The notes: generated by a model from the letters alone, not told the origin. A stretch of DNA of 64,000 nucleotides from Enterobacterales bacterium (GCA_015654925.1 JAATFX010000020.1:124001-188000); one strand, 5' to 3'. Shown: positions 38,690-48,911, counted from the stretch's first letter. A program made the numbers and translations.

Positions 38690-40288
38690 TCAGGTGCTCA
38701 CCCCCAGGGTGGTTTTGACATCCTGGGCGATTTTTTCCACCTGCGGGCCGTATATCACCTGGATATCATGCTCGCTGACCCGCTTCACCCCGCTGGCGCC
38801 GGTAAGCATCAGCGTGCGATCGATAACCAGCCGCATATCGTTCACCCGTACCCGCAGGCGGGTAAAACAGCAGTCCACATCGGCGATATTGGGCTGGCCG
38901 CCCAGGCCGGTAATGATATTCTCCGCCCGCTCGTCCGCCGTGACCGCCTTGCGCTCGGGCGCTTCCTGCTCCTCCTCCTCGCGCCCGGGGGTTTTCACCG
39001 CCATGCGGGTAATCACCAGACGAAATGCATAATAATAGAGCGGGAAATAGACGATCCCCAGCATGACCGGATACCACCATTGGGTTTTGGCCCCGCCCAG
39101 CATGCCGAACACCACCAGATCGATGGCGCCGCCCTGCACATTGCCAATCATCACCTGCAGGATATCCATCAGCATAAACGACAGGCCGCTCATGACGGCA
39201 TGGAACAGGTACAGCACCGGCGAGACGAAAATAAAGCAGAACTCCAGCGGTTCGGTAATGCCGGTGGTGAACGACGCCAGCATCCCCGCCATCATCAAGG
39301 CCTTGACGCGTTTTTTATGCTCGGGGCGGGCGCAGTGATACATGGCCAGCGCCGCGCCGGGCAGACCGAACATCATCACCGGGATTTTACCCTGCGCCAG
39401 GAACCGGGTGGCCTCGCGCACCACCCCATCGCTAAGCAGCCCCGGATGGGTCAGCGCGGTATTAAAAATATTCAGCGCGCCGACGATGGTCTGGTTATCC
39501 ACCGTGACTGTCCCGCCAATCGGCGTGAAGCGCGCGGTCTCATTGAGAATATGGTGCAGGCCGGTGGGAATCAGCAGGCGTTCGGCAAAGCCGTATAAAA
39601 ACATTCCGTACTGCCCGCTTTTGCCGATCAGCTGGCCGACCCAGGCGATACCCGCGCCGATGGCCGGCCAGATAAACGACAGGCCCAGTCCCACCAGGGG
39701 CAGCACCACCACCGTAACGATAGGCACGAAACGCCGGCCGCCAAAAAAGCTAATCGCCGTCGGCAGCACCGTGGTGTAGAAACGGTTGTGCAGCGCCACG
39801 GTGATGAGCCCGGCGATCACCCCGCCCAGCACGCTCATATTGTAGGTAAAGATGCCGAGCGTCGGCGCGAATTGGGCGGAATAAATCAACGCATCATCCA
39901 TGGCCATGCCGCGCCCGGTCAGGGCGGGCACCGTGGTGGTGGCCAATGTCAGGCCCTGCGCCGCCAGGCTGGCGCTGACGCCGACGTGCATGGCGATAAA
40001 ACCGATGACCGCGGCAAACGCCGCCGTGGGCTTTTCCGCCTTGGCCAGGCCGATGGCGCTGGCCACGGCGAAAAACAGCGGCAGGTTGGTAAACAGCGCG
40101 CCGGCCACCTGGCGGATAAAACCAATCACCAATTGCGGATATTTCAGACTGGCAAACGCCTCGCCGGTCACCGCCGGGTTTTGCATCGCCGCCGCCAGTC
40201 CCAGGAAAATGCCGGCGGCGGCAATGACTGAAATTGGCATCATTAACGCTTTGCCAAATCCATGAATCTTGCTGGCTAATTCTTTCAT
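38690..40288 (-). CDS. PTS EIICB component, glucose/maltose/alpha-glucoside family
   Basis: A 532-residue fused transporter. The EIIC domain covers about residues 1-420, with some ten membrane helices and the GITEPLEFCFIFVSP signature. An acidic linker follows and a C-terminal EIIB domain has the phosphorylatable Cys 474 in DCCFTRLR. Similarity is to MalX/GlvC/AglA-type permeases for glucosides. No EIIA, phospho-glucosidase or regulator for sugars lies beside it, so it must borrow EIIA (for example Crr). Substrate uncertain. It is divergent from the oxidoreductase gene. Confidence 0.9.
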   Translation of the reverse strand: MKELASKIHGFGKALMMPISVIAAAGIFLGLAAAMQNPAVTGEAFASLKYPQLVIGFIRQVAGALFTNLPLFFAVASAIGLAKAEKPTAAFAAVIGFIAMHVGVSASLAAQGLTLATTTVPALTGRGMAMDDALIYSAQFAPTLGIFTYNMSVLGGVIAGLITVALHNRFYTTVLPTAISFFGGRRFVPIVTVVVLPLVGLGLSFIWPAIGAGIAWVGQLIGKSGQYGMFLYGFAERLLIPTGLHHILNETARFTPIGGTVTVDNQTIVGALNIFNTALTHPGLLSDGVVREATRFLAQGKIPVMMFGLPGAALAMYHCARPEHKKRVKALMMAGMLASFTTGITEPLEFCFIFVSPVLYLFHAVMSGLSFMLMDILQVMIGNVQGGAIDLVVFGMLGGAKTQWWYPVMLGIVYFPLYYYAFRLVITRMAVKTPGREEEEQEAPERKAVTADERAENIITGLGGQPNIADVDCCFTRLRVRVNDMRLVIDRTLMLTGASGVKRVSEHDIQVIYGPQVEKIAQDVKTTLGVST

Positions 40289-40528
40289 AAGCGTCGATCT
40301 CTTTATATCTTCAAGAGGTTAATTATGCATCAGCAGCGGAAACCGACAGCCCGGCGCGGCGCGTTATGGCCGGATTCTTGAACGGGATCACACTTAGCCG
40401 GCCGCCATGCCCTCCTCATGCCGCCATAGCCGCCGTCTATCCTGCGATAACCGTATTCGATTAGACGCAACATATGCAACCGATTAAACTTAACCTCATA
40501 AGACCAAGGCGTTAAAAATTATTTAACA

Positions 40529-40558
40529 TTGACACATCACCATTCACCTGCGAATACT
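40529..40558 (+). promoter_or_regulatory. Candidate promoter of the YdeP-like oxidoreductase
   Basis: A perfect TTGACA at 40529-40534 is followed after 18 bases by AATACT. Transcription would begin at about 40563-40565, on top of the ATG, so the message would be leaderless; no ribosome site is seen before this ATG. Confidence 0.35.
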
Positions 40559-40562
40559 GATA

Positions 40563-42869
40563 ATGAAATTTAAACCTGCGATAAAACCCTACCAAGGGGC
40601 GGCGGGTGGCTGGGGATCGCTGGAAGCCACGACCCGTTATGTATTGGACAGCAAGCAAGCGTTCAAAAATATCCGCAACCTGCTACGGGTCAACAAATCA
40701 AAAGGATTCGATTGCCCCGGCTGCGCCTGGGGCGACGACAATACCAGCACCTTCAGTTTTTGCGAAAACGGCGCCAAGGCGGTCAGTTGGGAAGCCACCC
40801 GCAAAGGGCTGGAGGCGGCGTTTTTCGAGCAATACAGCGTCAGTAAACTCTACCAGCAAAGCGACTACTTCCTGGAGTACCAGGGCCGGCTGACGCAGCC
40901 CCTGCGCTACAACGCCCAAACCGATCGCTATGCGCCGGTGAGCTGGGAAGCGGCGTTCGAACTGATCGCCCAGCATTTGAACGGTCTGGATAATCCCAAT
41001 CAGCTGGAACTCTATACGTCGGGACGCGCCAGCAACGAAGCCTCTTATCTGTATCAGCTGTTCGGCCGCATGTTCGGCACCAATAACTTCCCCGATTGCT
41101 CCAATATGTGCCACGAAGCCAGCGGCAGCGGCCTCAAGCAGAGTATCGGCGTCGGCAAAGGCACCATCCACCTGAATGATTTTGAACAGGCGGATGCCAT
41201 TTTCGTCTTCGGCCAGAATCCGGGCACCAATCATCCGCGTATGCTGCATAGCCTGCGCCATGCCGCCGATCGCGGCGCCAGCATCGTCACCTTTAATACC
41301 CTGCGCGAACGCGGACTCGAACGTTTCGCCGATCCGCAAAATCCGCTGGAGCTGCTGACCCCTAAATCCGGGCGCATCAGTTCCCGTTACTTCCAGCCTA
41401 ACCTGGGCGGGGATATGGCGGCGGTGCGCGGCATGGTCAAGGTCCTGCTGGAAATCCACCGCCAGCGCCTGGCCGATAATCAGCCGGGTTTGTTCGACGC
41501 CGATTTTATCCGCCTGCATACCCAGGAAGCGCAGCAGTATCTGGCGGCGGTGGACGCGACCTCATGGACGCATATTGTCCGCCAATCCGGGCTGAGCGAG
41601 CGGCAACTGCGCGAAGCGGCGGATATTTACCGCGCCGCCAAACGGGTTATTTGCACCTGGGCCATGGGAATTACCCAGCACAAGCACTCCGTGGACACCG
41701 TGCGGGAAATCGTTAACCTGCAACTGCTGTTCGGCCAGATAGGCAAACCGGGGGCGGGCCTGTGCCCGGTGCGCGGGCACAGCAATGTCCAGGGCAACCG
41801 TACCATGGGGATTGATGAAAAACCCTCGGCCGCGATGCTTGACAGCCTGGGGGCGCATTTCGGCTTTACCCCGCCGCGCGCGCCCGGTCACAGCACCGTC
41901 GAGGCGCTGGAAGCCATGCTGCGCGGCGAGATAAAAGTGCTGCTGGCCCTGGGCGGCAATCTGGCGGCCGCGGCCCCGGATACCGCCCGTACCGAACAAG
42001 CCATCCGGCGCTGCGCGCTGACGGTGCATATCGCCACCAAGCTCAACCGCAGCCATCTGATTACCGGCGCCGATGCGCTGATCCTGCCGACGCTGGGGCG
42101 CACCGAGCGCGATATGCAGGCCACCGGCAGCCAGTACGTTACGGTGGAAGACTCTTTTAGCATGGTGCACGCGTCGGAAGGGGTAAACCCACCGATCTCC
42201 AGCGAGCAGCGCTCTGAAACCGCCATTGTCGCCGGTATCGCCAATGCGGTGCTGGGCGCCGATAAGCTGGATTGGCTTGAGCTGGCGGGAGATTACGATC
42301 TGATCCGCAACCATATCGCCGCCACCCTGCCCGGTTTTACCGATTTCAATCGCCGCTGCGAAGAACCGGGCGGCTTTTATCTGGGTAACGCCGCGGCCGG
42401 GCTGCGTTTTAATACGCCCGGCGGCAAGGCGTGGTTCAGCTCGGCCGCGCTGCCGGATACGCTGTTCCCGCAAATCGGCGGCCAGGCGGTGCCTTTTACC
42501 TTGCAAACCCTGCGTTCCCACGACCAGTACAACACCACCATCTACGGCATGGACGATCGCTACCGCGGCGTTTACGGCCAGCGGGACGTGGTGTTTATCC
42601 ACCCGGACGATTTGGCGGCGCTGGGATTGCAAGACGGCGATCGCGTGGATATCGAGACGCTATGGCATGACGGCGTAAGCCGTAAAGTCAGCGGGTTCAA
42701 GGCTATCGGGTATGATATCCCGCGCGGCAATCTGGCGGCTTACTACCCGGAAACCAATCCGCTGGTTCCGCTGTCGAGCTTCGGCGACGGCACCCATACC
42801 CCCACCTCGAAATCGGTGCCGGTACGGCTGGTACCCAGCCAAATCACCGCCGATAACCGCATTATTTAA
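40563..42869 (+). CDS. FdhF/YdeP-type molybdopterin oxidoreductase
   Basis: A 768-residue enzyme of the DMSO-reductase/formate dehydrogenase superfamily. It resembles E. coli YdeP (759), which has been linked to acid resistance. Near the N-terminus CPGC at 51-54 and a further Cys (SFCENGAKA) would bind an iron-sulfur cluster. SNMCHEASG, RGHSNVQG and HDQYNTTIYG are molybdopterin-family blocks. No signal peptide, so cytoplasmic. The substrate is unknown. A LysR gene nearby is the likely regulator. A very strong terminator follows. Confidence 0.92.
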   Translation: MKFKPAIKPYQGAAGGWGSLEATTRYVLDSKQAFKNIRNLLRVNKSKGFDCPGCAWGDDNTSTFSFCENGAKAVSWEATRKGLEAAFFEQYSVSKLYQQSDYFLEYQGRLTQPLRYNAQTDRYAPVSWEAAFELIAQHLNGLDNPNQLELYTSGRASNEASYLYQLFGRMFGTNNFPDCSNMCHEASGSGLKQSIGVGKGTIHLNDFEQADAIFVFGQNPGTNHPRMLHSLRHAADRGASIVTFNTLRERGLERFADPQNPLELLTPKSGRISSRYFQPNLGGDMAAVRGMVKVLLEIHRQRLADNQPGLFDADFIRLHTQEAQQYLAAVDATSWTHIVRQSGLSERQLREAADIYRAAKRVICTWAMGITQHKHSVDTVREIVNLQLLFGQIGKPGAGLCPVRGHSNVQGNRTMGIDEKPSAAMLDSLGAHFGFTPPRAPGHSTVEALEAMLRGEIKVLLALGGNLAAAAPDTARTEQAIRRCALTVHIATKLNRSHLITGADALILPTLGRTERDMQATGSQYVTVEDSFSMVHASEGVNPPISSEQRSETAIVAGIANAVLGADKLDWLELAGDYDLIRNHIAATLPGFTDFNRRCEEPGGFYLGNAAAGLRFNTPGGKAWFSSAALPDTLFPQIGGQAVPFTLQTLRSHDQYNTTIYGMDDRYRGVYGQRDVVFIHPDDLAALGLQDGDRVDIETLWHDGVSRKVSGFKAIGYDIPRGNLAAYYPETNPLVPLSSFGDGTHTPTSKSVPVRLVPSQITADNRII

Positions 42870-42884
42870 TCTTGTTTTACCCTG

Positions 42885-42919
42885 GCCGCCCGCGCGCCTT
42901 GCGCGCGGGCGGCTTTTTT
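42885..42919 (+). terminator. Strong terminator after the YdeP-like gene
   Basis: A 13-bp GC-only stem (GCCGCCCGCGCGC with its complement) around a CTT loop, followed by six T. Confidence 0.93.
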
Positions 42920-43016
42920 CTGCCGTGAATCGGCCGTTATACTTGCCGCCGCCTGCCGATTCGCGTAAAACTGTCTGCCGTTATTGAAGCCTTTTACACT
43001 CATATTTCTGGACATT

Positions 43017-44951
43017 ATGTTTCAAGATAACCCGCTGCTTGCGCAGCTAAAACAGCAACTTCACTCTCAGACGCCGCGTGTCGAAGGCGTGGTCAAAGGT
43101 ACTGAGAAAGGGTTTGGCTTCCTTGAAGTCGATGCTCAAAAGAGCTATTTCATCCCGCCGCCGTTTATGAAAAAAGTGATGCACGGCGATCGGATCACCG
43201 CCACGGTGCGATCCGAAAAAGATCGGGAGATAGCCGAGCCGGAAGAGCTGCTTGAACCTTTCCTGTCGCGCTTCGTCGGCCGCGTCCAGCAAAAAGACGA
43301 TCGGTTATCCATCGTGCCCAACCATCCGCTGATCCGGGAAGTCATCCCCTGCCGGCCGCTGCGCGGCGTGGAACATCAATTTCAAACCGGCGATTGGGCC
43401 GTCGCGGAAATGCGCCGCCACCCTCTCAAGGGCGATCGCCAGTTTTATGCCGAAATCACCCATCTGGTGACCACCGGCGACAATCATTTCGCCCCCTGGT
43501 GGGTAACCCTGGCCCGGCACAATCTGGAACGCGAAGCGCCGCTGATGCCGGAAGGACTGGCGTTGCACGATGAAAACCTTCCCCGCGAGGATTTAACCGC
43601 GCTGGATTTCATCACCATCGACAGCGCCAGCACCGAAGATATGGATGACGCCCTGTATGTGGCGGCGGGCGAAGGGGACGCGCTGGTGCTGACTATCGCC
43701 ATCGCCGATCCCACCGCATACGTGTTGCCCGACAGTCCGCTGGATATGATTGCGCGCGAGCGCGCATTCACCAATTATCTGCCGGGCTTTAATATTCCCA
43801 TGCTGCCGCGCGACTTGTCCGATAACATCTGCTCGCTGCGCGCCAATGAGCGCCGTCCGGCGCTGGCCTGCCGCGTGACCGTCAACGGCGACGGTTCGCT
43901 CGGCGGCGAGCCGCGCTTTTTCGCCGCCTGGGTGGAATCGAAAGCCAAGCTGGTTTACGACGACATTTCCGACTGGCTGGAACAAACCGGCGACTGGCAG
44001 CCCGGCAACCAGGCCGTCGCCGACCAGATCCGCTTGTTGCAGCGCGTCTGCCTGGCCCGCGCGGCCTGGCGCCAGGCTAACGCCCTGGTGTTTAAAGACC
44101 GGCCGGATTATCGCTTTGTGCTTGATGACCAGGGCGATGTGCTCGCCATCCAGATTGAACCGCGGCGCATCGCCAACCGCATGGTGGAAGAAGCGATGAT
44201 TGCGGCTAACATCTGCGCCGCGCTGGTATTGCGCAGCGGCCTCGGTTATGGCGTATACAACGTGCATAACGGCTTTGACGAGGCCCTGGTCGACCAGGCG
44301 GTGACGGTGCTGGCCAATAACGATGTGCAGGCCGACGCCGCCACGCTGCTGACCCTGGACGGTTTTTGCCGCCTGCGTCGCCAGTTGGACGCCCTGCCGA
44401 CCACGTATCTTGACAGCCGCATTCGCCGTTTCCAGACCTTCGCGGAAATCAGCAGCGAACCGGGGCCGCATTTTGGCCTGGGGCTGGAAGCCTATGCCAC
44501 CTGGACGTCGCCGATTCGTAAATATGGCGATATGATAAATCACCGCCTGCTCAAGGCGCTGATAAGCCACGGCACCGCGAGCCGCCCGTCGGAAGAGATC
44601 ACGCTCAAGATGTCCGAACGCCGGCGTCTCAACCGCATGGCGGAGCGTGATGTGGGCGACTGGCTCTATGCCCGCTTCCTTAAGGATCAGGCCGGCAGCG
44701 ACACCCGCTATAAAGCCGAAATCATCGACGTTTCACGCGGCGGCATGCGGGTACGCCTGATCGAGAACGGCGCCGTGGCGTTTATCCCGGCGCCCTTTAT
44801 CCACAGCGTGCGCGATGAACTGGTGTGCAGCCAGGAAACCGGCACCGTGCAGGTCAAAGGCGAAGAGCGCTATCGCCAGGGCGACGCCGTCGAGGTGACC
44901 ATCGCCGAAGTGCGGCAGGAAACCCGCTCGGTGATAGCCCGCCCCGCTTAA
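43017..44951 (+). CDS. rnb: Exoribonuclease II
   Basis: A processive 3'-5' exoribonuclease for single-stranded RNA, 644 residues like E. coli. Two cold-shock-type domains (about 1-165) are followed by the RNB catalytic domain with the metal-binding Asp cluster D202, D208, D210 and D211 in [14 protein letters not shown]-terminal S1 domain (about 560-640, [18 protein letters not shown]) ends the chain. The start at 43017 matches the family [15 protein letters not shown] monocistronic unit with its own terminator. Confidence 0.97.
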   Translation: MFQDNPLLAQLKQQLHSQTPRVEGVVKGTEKGFGFLEVDAQKSYFIPPPFMKKVMHGDRITATVRSEKDREIAEPEELLEPFLSRFVGRVQQKDDRLSIVPNHPLIREVIPCRPLRGVEHQFQTGDWAVAEMRRHPLKGDRQFYAEITHLVTTGDNHFAPWWVTLARHNLEREAPLMPEGLALHDENLPREDLTALDFITIDSASTEDMDDALYVAAGEGDALVLTIAIADPTAYVLPDSPLDMIARERAFTNYLPGFNIPMLPRDLSDNICSLRANERRPALACRVTVNGDGSLGGEPRFFAAWVESKAKLVYDDISDWLEQTGDWQPGNQAVADQIRLLQRVCLARAAWRQANALVFKDRPDYRFVLDDQGDVLAIQIEPRRIANRMVEEAMIAANICAALVLRSGLGYGVYNVHNGFDEALVDQAVTVLANNDVQADAATLLTLDGFCRLRRQLDALPTTYLDSRIRRFQTFAEISSEPGPHFGLGLEAYATWTSPIRKYGDMINHRLLKALISHGTASRPSEEITLKMSERRRLNRMAERDVGDWLYARFLKDQAGSDTRYKAEIIDVSRGGMRVRLIENGAVAFIPAPFIHSVRDELVCSQETGTVQVKGEERYRQGDAVEVTIAEVRQETRSVIARPA

Positions 44952-44970
44952 TCCGCGCCACCCGCAGACC

Positions 44971-44998
44971 AGCCAGGGATTATCCCTGGCTTTTTTTA
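44971..44998 (+). terminator. Terminator of rnb
   Basis: AGCCAGGGA and TCCCTGGCT form a 9-bp stem with a 3-base loop, followed by seven T. Confidence 0.92.
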
Positions 44999-45013
44999 TG
45001 CCCCGCATAACGC

Positions 45014-45038
45014 AAAAACCCCTCGCAAGCGGGGGGTT
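45014..45038 (-). terminator. Terminator of kdgT
   Basis: On the minus strand AACCCC... pairs with ...GGGGTT, with an inner CGC/GCG step, then a run of T. It lies 36 bases after the kdgT stop and backs onto the rnb terminator. Confidence 0.8.
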
Positions 45039-45073
45039 CTAATGCACTGCTTATTGCTTGATGACGTTAATTA

Positions 45074-46057
45074 TTATTTGATTACGGCCTGTTGCTCGAC
45101 AATGGCCCGGCCTTTTTTCACCCGTTTGGAATACAGCGCGGTGATAATGGGCACCAGGATTGAGGTCACAATCACCGAGGTGGCCACCAGGGCGGTTGCC
45201 GCCGGCGCCATCGGTTTGAAGGCCGGCACCATTTCGGCAATCAGCACCGGGGTCGCGACCGCGGCGCCAGCGGAGCTGGAGGCGGCAATACCCGCGGTAC
45301 CGTCGCCGCCGCCGATAAACTTATCGGCCAGGATGAGCGGAATACCGGTGACGATGATAACCGAAATACCCAGCAGAATGCCCAGCAAGCCGGTTTGAGC
45401 GATAACATTAAGGTTGATGGTATTGCCCAGCGCGAAAGCGAAGAACGGAATCAGCGTCTGTACCGCCTTGCTGAAAAATTCACGCAGTTCGGGGTCCAGA
45501 TTGCCCAGCGCAAAGCCAATCAGGAAAGGCAATACCGCGCCGACAAACACGTGCGGTTCAAAAGAAGCGATACCGGCGGTGCCCAAGATAATCATGGTCA
45601 TCAATGGGCCGGATTCCAGCGACATCAGGACAAACGCGCCTGATTCTTCTTTGGTGCCGTACTGCTGCATGATGGACGCATACAGTCCACCGTTGGTCAT
45701 ATCCATGGAGGCCACCAGCGCCAGCGTGGATAAACCGGCGAAAAAGCCGATTTCAACGCCGTTGGCCGGCAACAACCGGGATGCCACCGCCGCCACAACC
45801 CAGGCTACGGCGATTTTTGTTACAACCAGCGTTCCCGATTTGCGTAAGACGGTACCGGTAGCGCTGAGTTTAATTGACGCACCCATACAGAAAAACCACA
45901 CCGCCAAAATAGGCACGGTGCCGGAAATCAGGCCGTTGGTAAACGAACCGAAATATTTACCCGCATCAGGAGCGAAGGTATGACAAAGGGCGCCAATAAA
46001 TAAGGGCACCAGCATCATACCACCAGGGATTTTGTCAATTGCACGTTTGATTTGCAT
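45074..46057 (-). CDS. kdgT: 2-keto-3-deoxygluconate permease
   Basis: A proton symporter that takes up 2-keto-3-deoxygluconate, a product of pectin and uronate breakdown. The 327 residues match E. coli KdgT in length and almost block by block ([59 protein letters not shown]). About ten membrane helices. The longer frame to 46204 is rejected because the ATG at 46057 has AGGTGG at the right distance. CRP and KdgR sites upstream show catabolite control and uronate induction. The kdgK/kdgA genes are not in the window. Confidence 0.97.
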   Translation of the reverse strand: MQIKRAIDKIPGGMMLVPLFIGALCHTFAPDAGKYFGSFTNGLISGTVPILAVWFFCMGASIKLSATGTVLRKSGTLVVTKIAVAWVVAAVASRLLPANGVEIGFFAGLSTLALVASMDMTNGGLYASIMQQYGTKEESGAFVLMSLESGPLMTMIILGTAGIASFEPHVFVGAVLPFLIGFALGNLDPELREFFSKAVQTLIPFFAFALGNTINLNVIAQTGLLGILLGISVIIVTGIPLILADKFIGGGDGTAGIAASSSAGAAVATPVLIAEMVPAFKPMAPAATALVATSVIVTSILVPIITALYSKRVKKGRAIVEQQAVIK

Positions 46058-46153
46058 CGTGATTCCACCTAAGTTCGAATTAATTCCCATGATTCGTAGG
46101 GTGCCATTCCCTGGCCATGCCCCGTTCAGTGACGGGGTCAGTTGAGCGGTAAA

Positions 46154-46165
46154 GTAACCGGTTAC
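46154..46165. promoter_or_regulatory. Perfect palindrome GTAACCGGTTAC in the kdgT leader
   Basis: A 12-bp perfect inverted repeat with a central CCGG, typical in form of LacI/GalR-family operators (compare the GntR/IdnR type). It lies about 95 bases before the kdgT ATG, downstream of the KdgR box. The cognate repressor is unknown. Confidence 0.45.
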
Positions 46166-46194
46166 ATCCTGAAATTCAGTGATCTGGAACATAA

Positions 46195-46212
46195 AATGAA
46201 ACATTGTTTCTT
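46195..46212 (-). promoter_or_regulatory. KdgR box of kdgT
   Basis: AATGAAACATTGTTTCTT agrees closely with the KdgR consensus AATGAAAC-N3-GTTTCATT; only the right outer bases differ. It lies where the promoter/start of transcription of kdgT is expected. Confidence 0.85.
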
Positions 46213-46255
46213 TTTTAAAAGAAGATCATTTTATTTGTGTAGGTATGCAGTTTCA

Positions 46256-46277
46256 AAATGCGATATCGATCACATTT
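46256..46277 (-). promoter_or_regulatory. CRP-binding site upstream of kdgT
   Basis: TGCGA-N6-TCACA with AAA/TTT flanks, a near-ideal symmetrical CRP site (one half TGCGA instead of TGTGA). It lies about 60 bases upstream of the KdgR box. Confidence 0.85.
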
Positions 46278-46395
46278 TCTTATGGCAAGCCCCGCCCCGC
46301 CCATATGGAGCGCAGAAGTGGCGAAGCAAACAATGAAGTAACCGTGACGGGCTTAAAGCGCAGACTACATGTTTGGCGGCGTGCTGGCGGGAGGT

Positions 46396-46443
46396 AAAAA
46401 ACACCCCTGCGCCCGGGACCGAGGGAGGTCCAGGCACCAGGGG
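46396..46443 (-). terminator. Terminator of the ribulose-phosphate epimerase gene
   Basis: On the minus strand CCCCTG and CAGGGG close a long hairpin with an inner GGACC/GGTCC stem, followed by TGTTTTTTA. It lies 18 bases after the stop. Confidence 0.75.
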
Positions 46444-46460
46444 CAAATCAGGGGCGTGGC

Positions 46461-47156
46461 TTATTGACCGTAATAGGCGTTCTTACCGTGCTTGCGCAGA
46501 TAATGCTTATCCAGCAACTCCGGCTGCATGGCGCCCAGATCCGGCGTCAGTTGGCGAGAGAAGATGCCCATATAGGCCAGCTCTTCCAGTACCACGGCGT
46601 TATGCACCGCGGTTTCGGCATCGGGCCCCCAGGCGAAGGGGCCGTGGGAATTGACCAGTACGGCGGGGACGGCGGCGGGTTCGATATTACGGCTGTTAAA
46701 GGTTTCGACAATCACCTTGCCGGTCTCCCATTCATAACGCCCCTGGATTTCCGCCGCGGTCATCAGCCGGGTGCAGGGAATGGCGCCGTAGAAATAGTCC
46801 GCATGGGTGGTGCCCCAGGCCGGAATGTCCAGGCCTGCCTGCGCCCAGATGGTGGCATGGCGGGAGTGGGTATGCACGATACCGCCGATACCGGCGAATT
46901 CCAGATAAAGCACCCGGTGGGTATCGGTATCGGAAGAGGGTTTTTTGCTGCCTTCGACCACGCGGCCGGTTTCCAGCTCCACCACTACCATATCGTCGCG
47001 GGTCATGTTGTCATAGCTAACCCCTGAAGGCTTGATCACCAGCAGTCCCTGGGCGCGATCCACCGCGCTGACGTTGCCCCAGGTGAATGTCACCAGATGG
47101 TGTTGCGGCAGGGCCAGATTGGCTTCCAGCACCTGCTGTTTTAATTCGTTGAGCAT
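46461..47156 (-). CDS. sgbE: L-ribulose-5-phosphate 4-epimerase (SgbE/AraD type)
   Basis: Converts L-ribulose 5-phosphate to D-xylulose 5-phosphate. It has 231 residues, as in E. coli AraD and SgbE. The zinc ligands His 95, His 97 and His 171, and Asp 76, are all present ([22 protein letters not shown]). Wording in several blocks ([34 protein letters not shown]) is nearer to SgbE than AraD, but the symbol is provisional. It stands alone with its own terminator, without araBA or sgb partners, near kdgT. Its product could feed the pentose phosphate pathway together with the operon at 52-61 kb. Confidence 0.88.
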   Translation of the reverse strand: MLNELKQQVLEANLALPQHHLVTFTWGNVSAVDRAQGLLVIKPSGVSYDNMTRDDMVVVELETGRVVEGSKKPSSDTDTHRVLYLEFAGIGGIVHTHSRHATIWAQAGLDIPAWGTTHADYFYGAIPCTRLMTAAEIQGRYEWETGKVIVETFNSRNIEPAAVPAVLVNSHGPFAWGPDAETAVHNAVVLEELAYMGIFSRQLTPDLGAMQPELLDKHYLRKHGKNAYYGQ

Positions 47157-47348
47157 TGGTTTGTCCTCTTATACCCCAGAAGACATTGTCCCGGCAGGCG
47201 GCGGCATCCGGTATGGCGTAAACAGCTAAAGACCGTGTTGGCTTCTGCTATTGACCATTTTTAGCGACCGGTCAACGGCGGGGTTGGACCCTTGGGCGCC
47301 GGCGCAGCTTTTTTCAAATCATTACAGGCTAAACAAGCGGGTCGGGAC

Positions 47349-47354
47349 TATAAT
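47349..47354 (+). promoter_or_regulatory. -10 element of osmB
   Basis: TATAAT preceded by C (CTATAATC), close to the sigma-S -10 form, with no good -35. Transcription would start near 47361, about 29 bases before the osmB start. E. coli osmB is sigma-S dependent. Confidence 0.6.
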
Positions 47355-47389
47355 CATTATCAATGATAACGTTACAAATGGAGAAGTTG

Positions 47390-47611
47390 ATGATGAAGAA
47401 AAGCTCAACAAAACGTATTGCCGCCGCGGCCTTGGCGGTCACCCTCGCCCTGTCTCTCACCGCCTGCTCCAACTGGTCCAAACGCGACCGTAATACCGCT
47501 ATCGGCGCCGGCGCGGGCGCAGTGGGCGGCGCCGTTCTGACCAACGGCAGCGGCTTGGGTACGGTTGGGGGCGCGGCGGTCGGCGGGATTATCGGCCATC
47601 AGGTCCATTAA
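47390..47611 (+). CDS. osmB: Osmotically induced lipoprotein OsmB
   Basis: A 73-residue outer-membrane lipoprotein: signal peptide with lipobox LTAC (Cys 26), then SNWSKRDRNTAIGAGAGAVGGAVLT with glycine-zipper repeats, and a GGAAVGGIIGHQV end, as in E. coli OsmB (72). Two ATG codons stand in tandem; GGAG favours the first. It is induced by hyperosmotic stress and in stationary phase in E. coli. It converges on yciH; a hairpin CAATGACC/GGTCATTG at 47618-47645 follows the stop without a T-run. Confidence 0.95.
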   Translation: MMKKSSTKRIAAAALAVTLALSLTACSNWSKRDRNTAIGAGAGAVGGAVLTNGSGLGTVGGAAVGGIIGHQVH

Positions 47612-47746
47612 TTGATTCAATGACCTGCTGCAAGGCGGGTCATTGGGGTCGTAAACGCGTGCGATCGCGTTCAATACAGGTTGCCGGACACTCGGATTCC
47701 TCTGATATTTGCCCTTTCACAGAACGCCGCGATGTCCGGCAGTTTG

Positions 47747-48070
47747 TCAGCCGCCGGCCAGTTTGACCTTCATGCCCTTGGCTTCCAACAGCTGTTTTAG
47801 CAACTCCCGCTTATCACCCTGAATTTCGATCGTCCCGTCTTTTACCGATCCGCCGCAGCCGCACTTCTTTTTCAGCTCGGCGGCCAGCACATTTAACGCG
47901 CCGTCATCCAACGCCAGCCCGGTAAGCAGGCACACGCCCTTGCCTTTGCGGCCGCTGGTCTGGCGCTGGATGCGGACAATCCCGTCCCCGGCGGGACGGG
48001 CCGCGGGACGAGGCTTTTCGTCAATCCGACCACTGTCGGTGGAATAAACTAACCGGCTGTTATCGTCCAT
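47747..48070 (-). CDS. yciH: YciH, SUI1/eIF1-like translation factor
   Basis: A 107-residue SUI1-domain protein (E. coli 108), related to eukaryotic eIF1. The basic GRKGKGVCLLTGL segment and KKKCGCGGSVKDGTIEIQGD are the hallmark of the family. In vitro it discriminates against incorrect initiation complexes. Its ATG overlaps the pyrF stop by one base (TGATG). Confidence 0.96.
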   Translation of the reverse strand: MDDNSRLVYSTDSGRIDEKPRPAARPAGDGIVRIQRQTSGRKGKGVCLLTGLALDDGALNVLAAELKKKCGCGGSVKDGTIEIQGDKRELLKQLLEAKGMKVKLAGG

Positions 48071-48810
48071 CAGTCAGATCCATTACGTAAAGAAAGTAAA
48101 ATCGAGCGCAGCGCGGCGTCGGGATCGGCGGATTGGGTGATCGGACGCCCGATCACCATGTAATCCACCCCCGCGCGCCGGGCCTGCGCCGGCGTCATCA
48201 CGCGCCGCTGGTCGCCGGCGTCGCTGCCCGCGGGACGGATACCCGGCGTGACCAGGGCGAAATCCGCGCCAAAGCGGGTTTTAAACGCCGCCGCTTCGTG
48301 CGCGGAACAGACCACCCCGTCCAATCCGCAGCGCCGGGTCAACTCCGCCAGCCGCCCGGCGTACTGCGTTGCCGTATAAGGAATGCCCAGCCCCGCCAGA
48401 TCGTCATCGGCCATGCTGGTCAACACCGTCACGGCAATCAGCCGGGGAGCATCAGCGCCAAACGGCGCCAGCGCAGCTTTGGCGGCGCTCATCATGCGCT
48501 CGCCGCCGCTGGCGTGGACATTCACCATCCAAACCCCCAGATCCGCCGCCGCGCCGACGGCTTTGGCCACGGTATTGGGAATATCATGGAATTTGAGATC
48601 GAGGAAAATATCAAAGCCTTTATCCTGGAGCTCGCGCACCAGCCCGGGGCCGAAACGGGTAAACATCTCTTTGCCGATTTTCAGGCGGCAGTCCGCCGGG
48701 GCAACCCGGTCGGCGAACGCCAGGGCCTGCTGCCGTTCGGCATAATCCAGCGCGACGATAACCGGTGAGACGGGCATTGACGCGGCAGTCGACGAAAAAT
48801 CGCTTGTCAT
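48070..48810 (-). CDS. pyrF: Orotidine-5'-phosphate decarboxylase
   Basis: The last step of UMP synthesis. 246 residues with the catalytic [10 protein letters not shown] motif: Asp 71, Lys 73 and Asp 76. The phosphate-binding end [10 protein letters not shown] is intact. The gene is followed by yciH in a coupled pair, and lapB ends 101 bases upstream of its start, as in E. coli. Confidence 0.97.
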   Translation of the reverse strand: MTSDFSSTAASMPVSPVIVALDYAERQQALAFADRVAPADCRLKIGKEMFTRFGPGLVRELQDKGFDIFLDLKFHDIPNTVAKAVGAAADLGVWMVNVHASGGERMMSAAKAALAPFGADAPRLIAVTVLTSMADDDLAGLGIPYTATQYAGRLAELTRRCGLDGVVCSAHEAAAFKTRFGADFALVTPGIRPAGSDAGDQRRVMTPAQARRAGVDYMVIGRPITQSADPDAALRSILLSLRNGSD

Positions 48811-48911
48811 GGCTAAAAACCTTGCTTAATAAACGGCTCATCCGGGGATGGTGACCTTGATTCGTGAATGTTACCCGCCGCCGGCCTAAAATCCCAGATC
48901 GCCGCGCTCAC

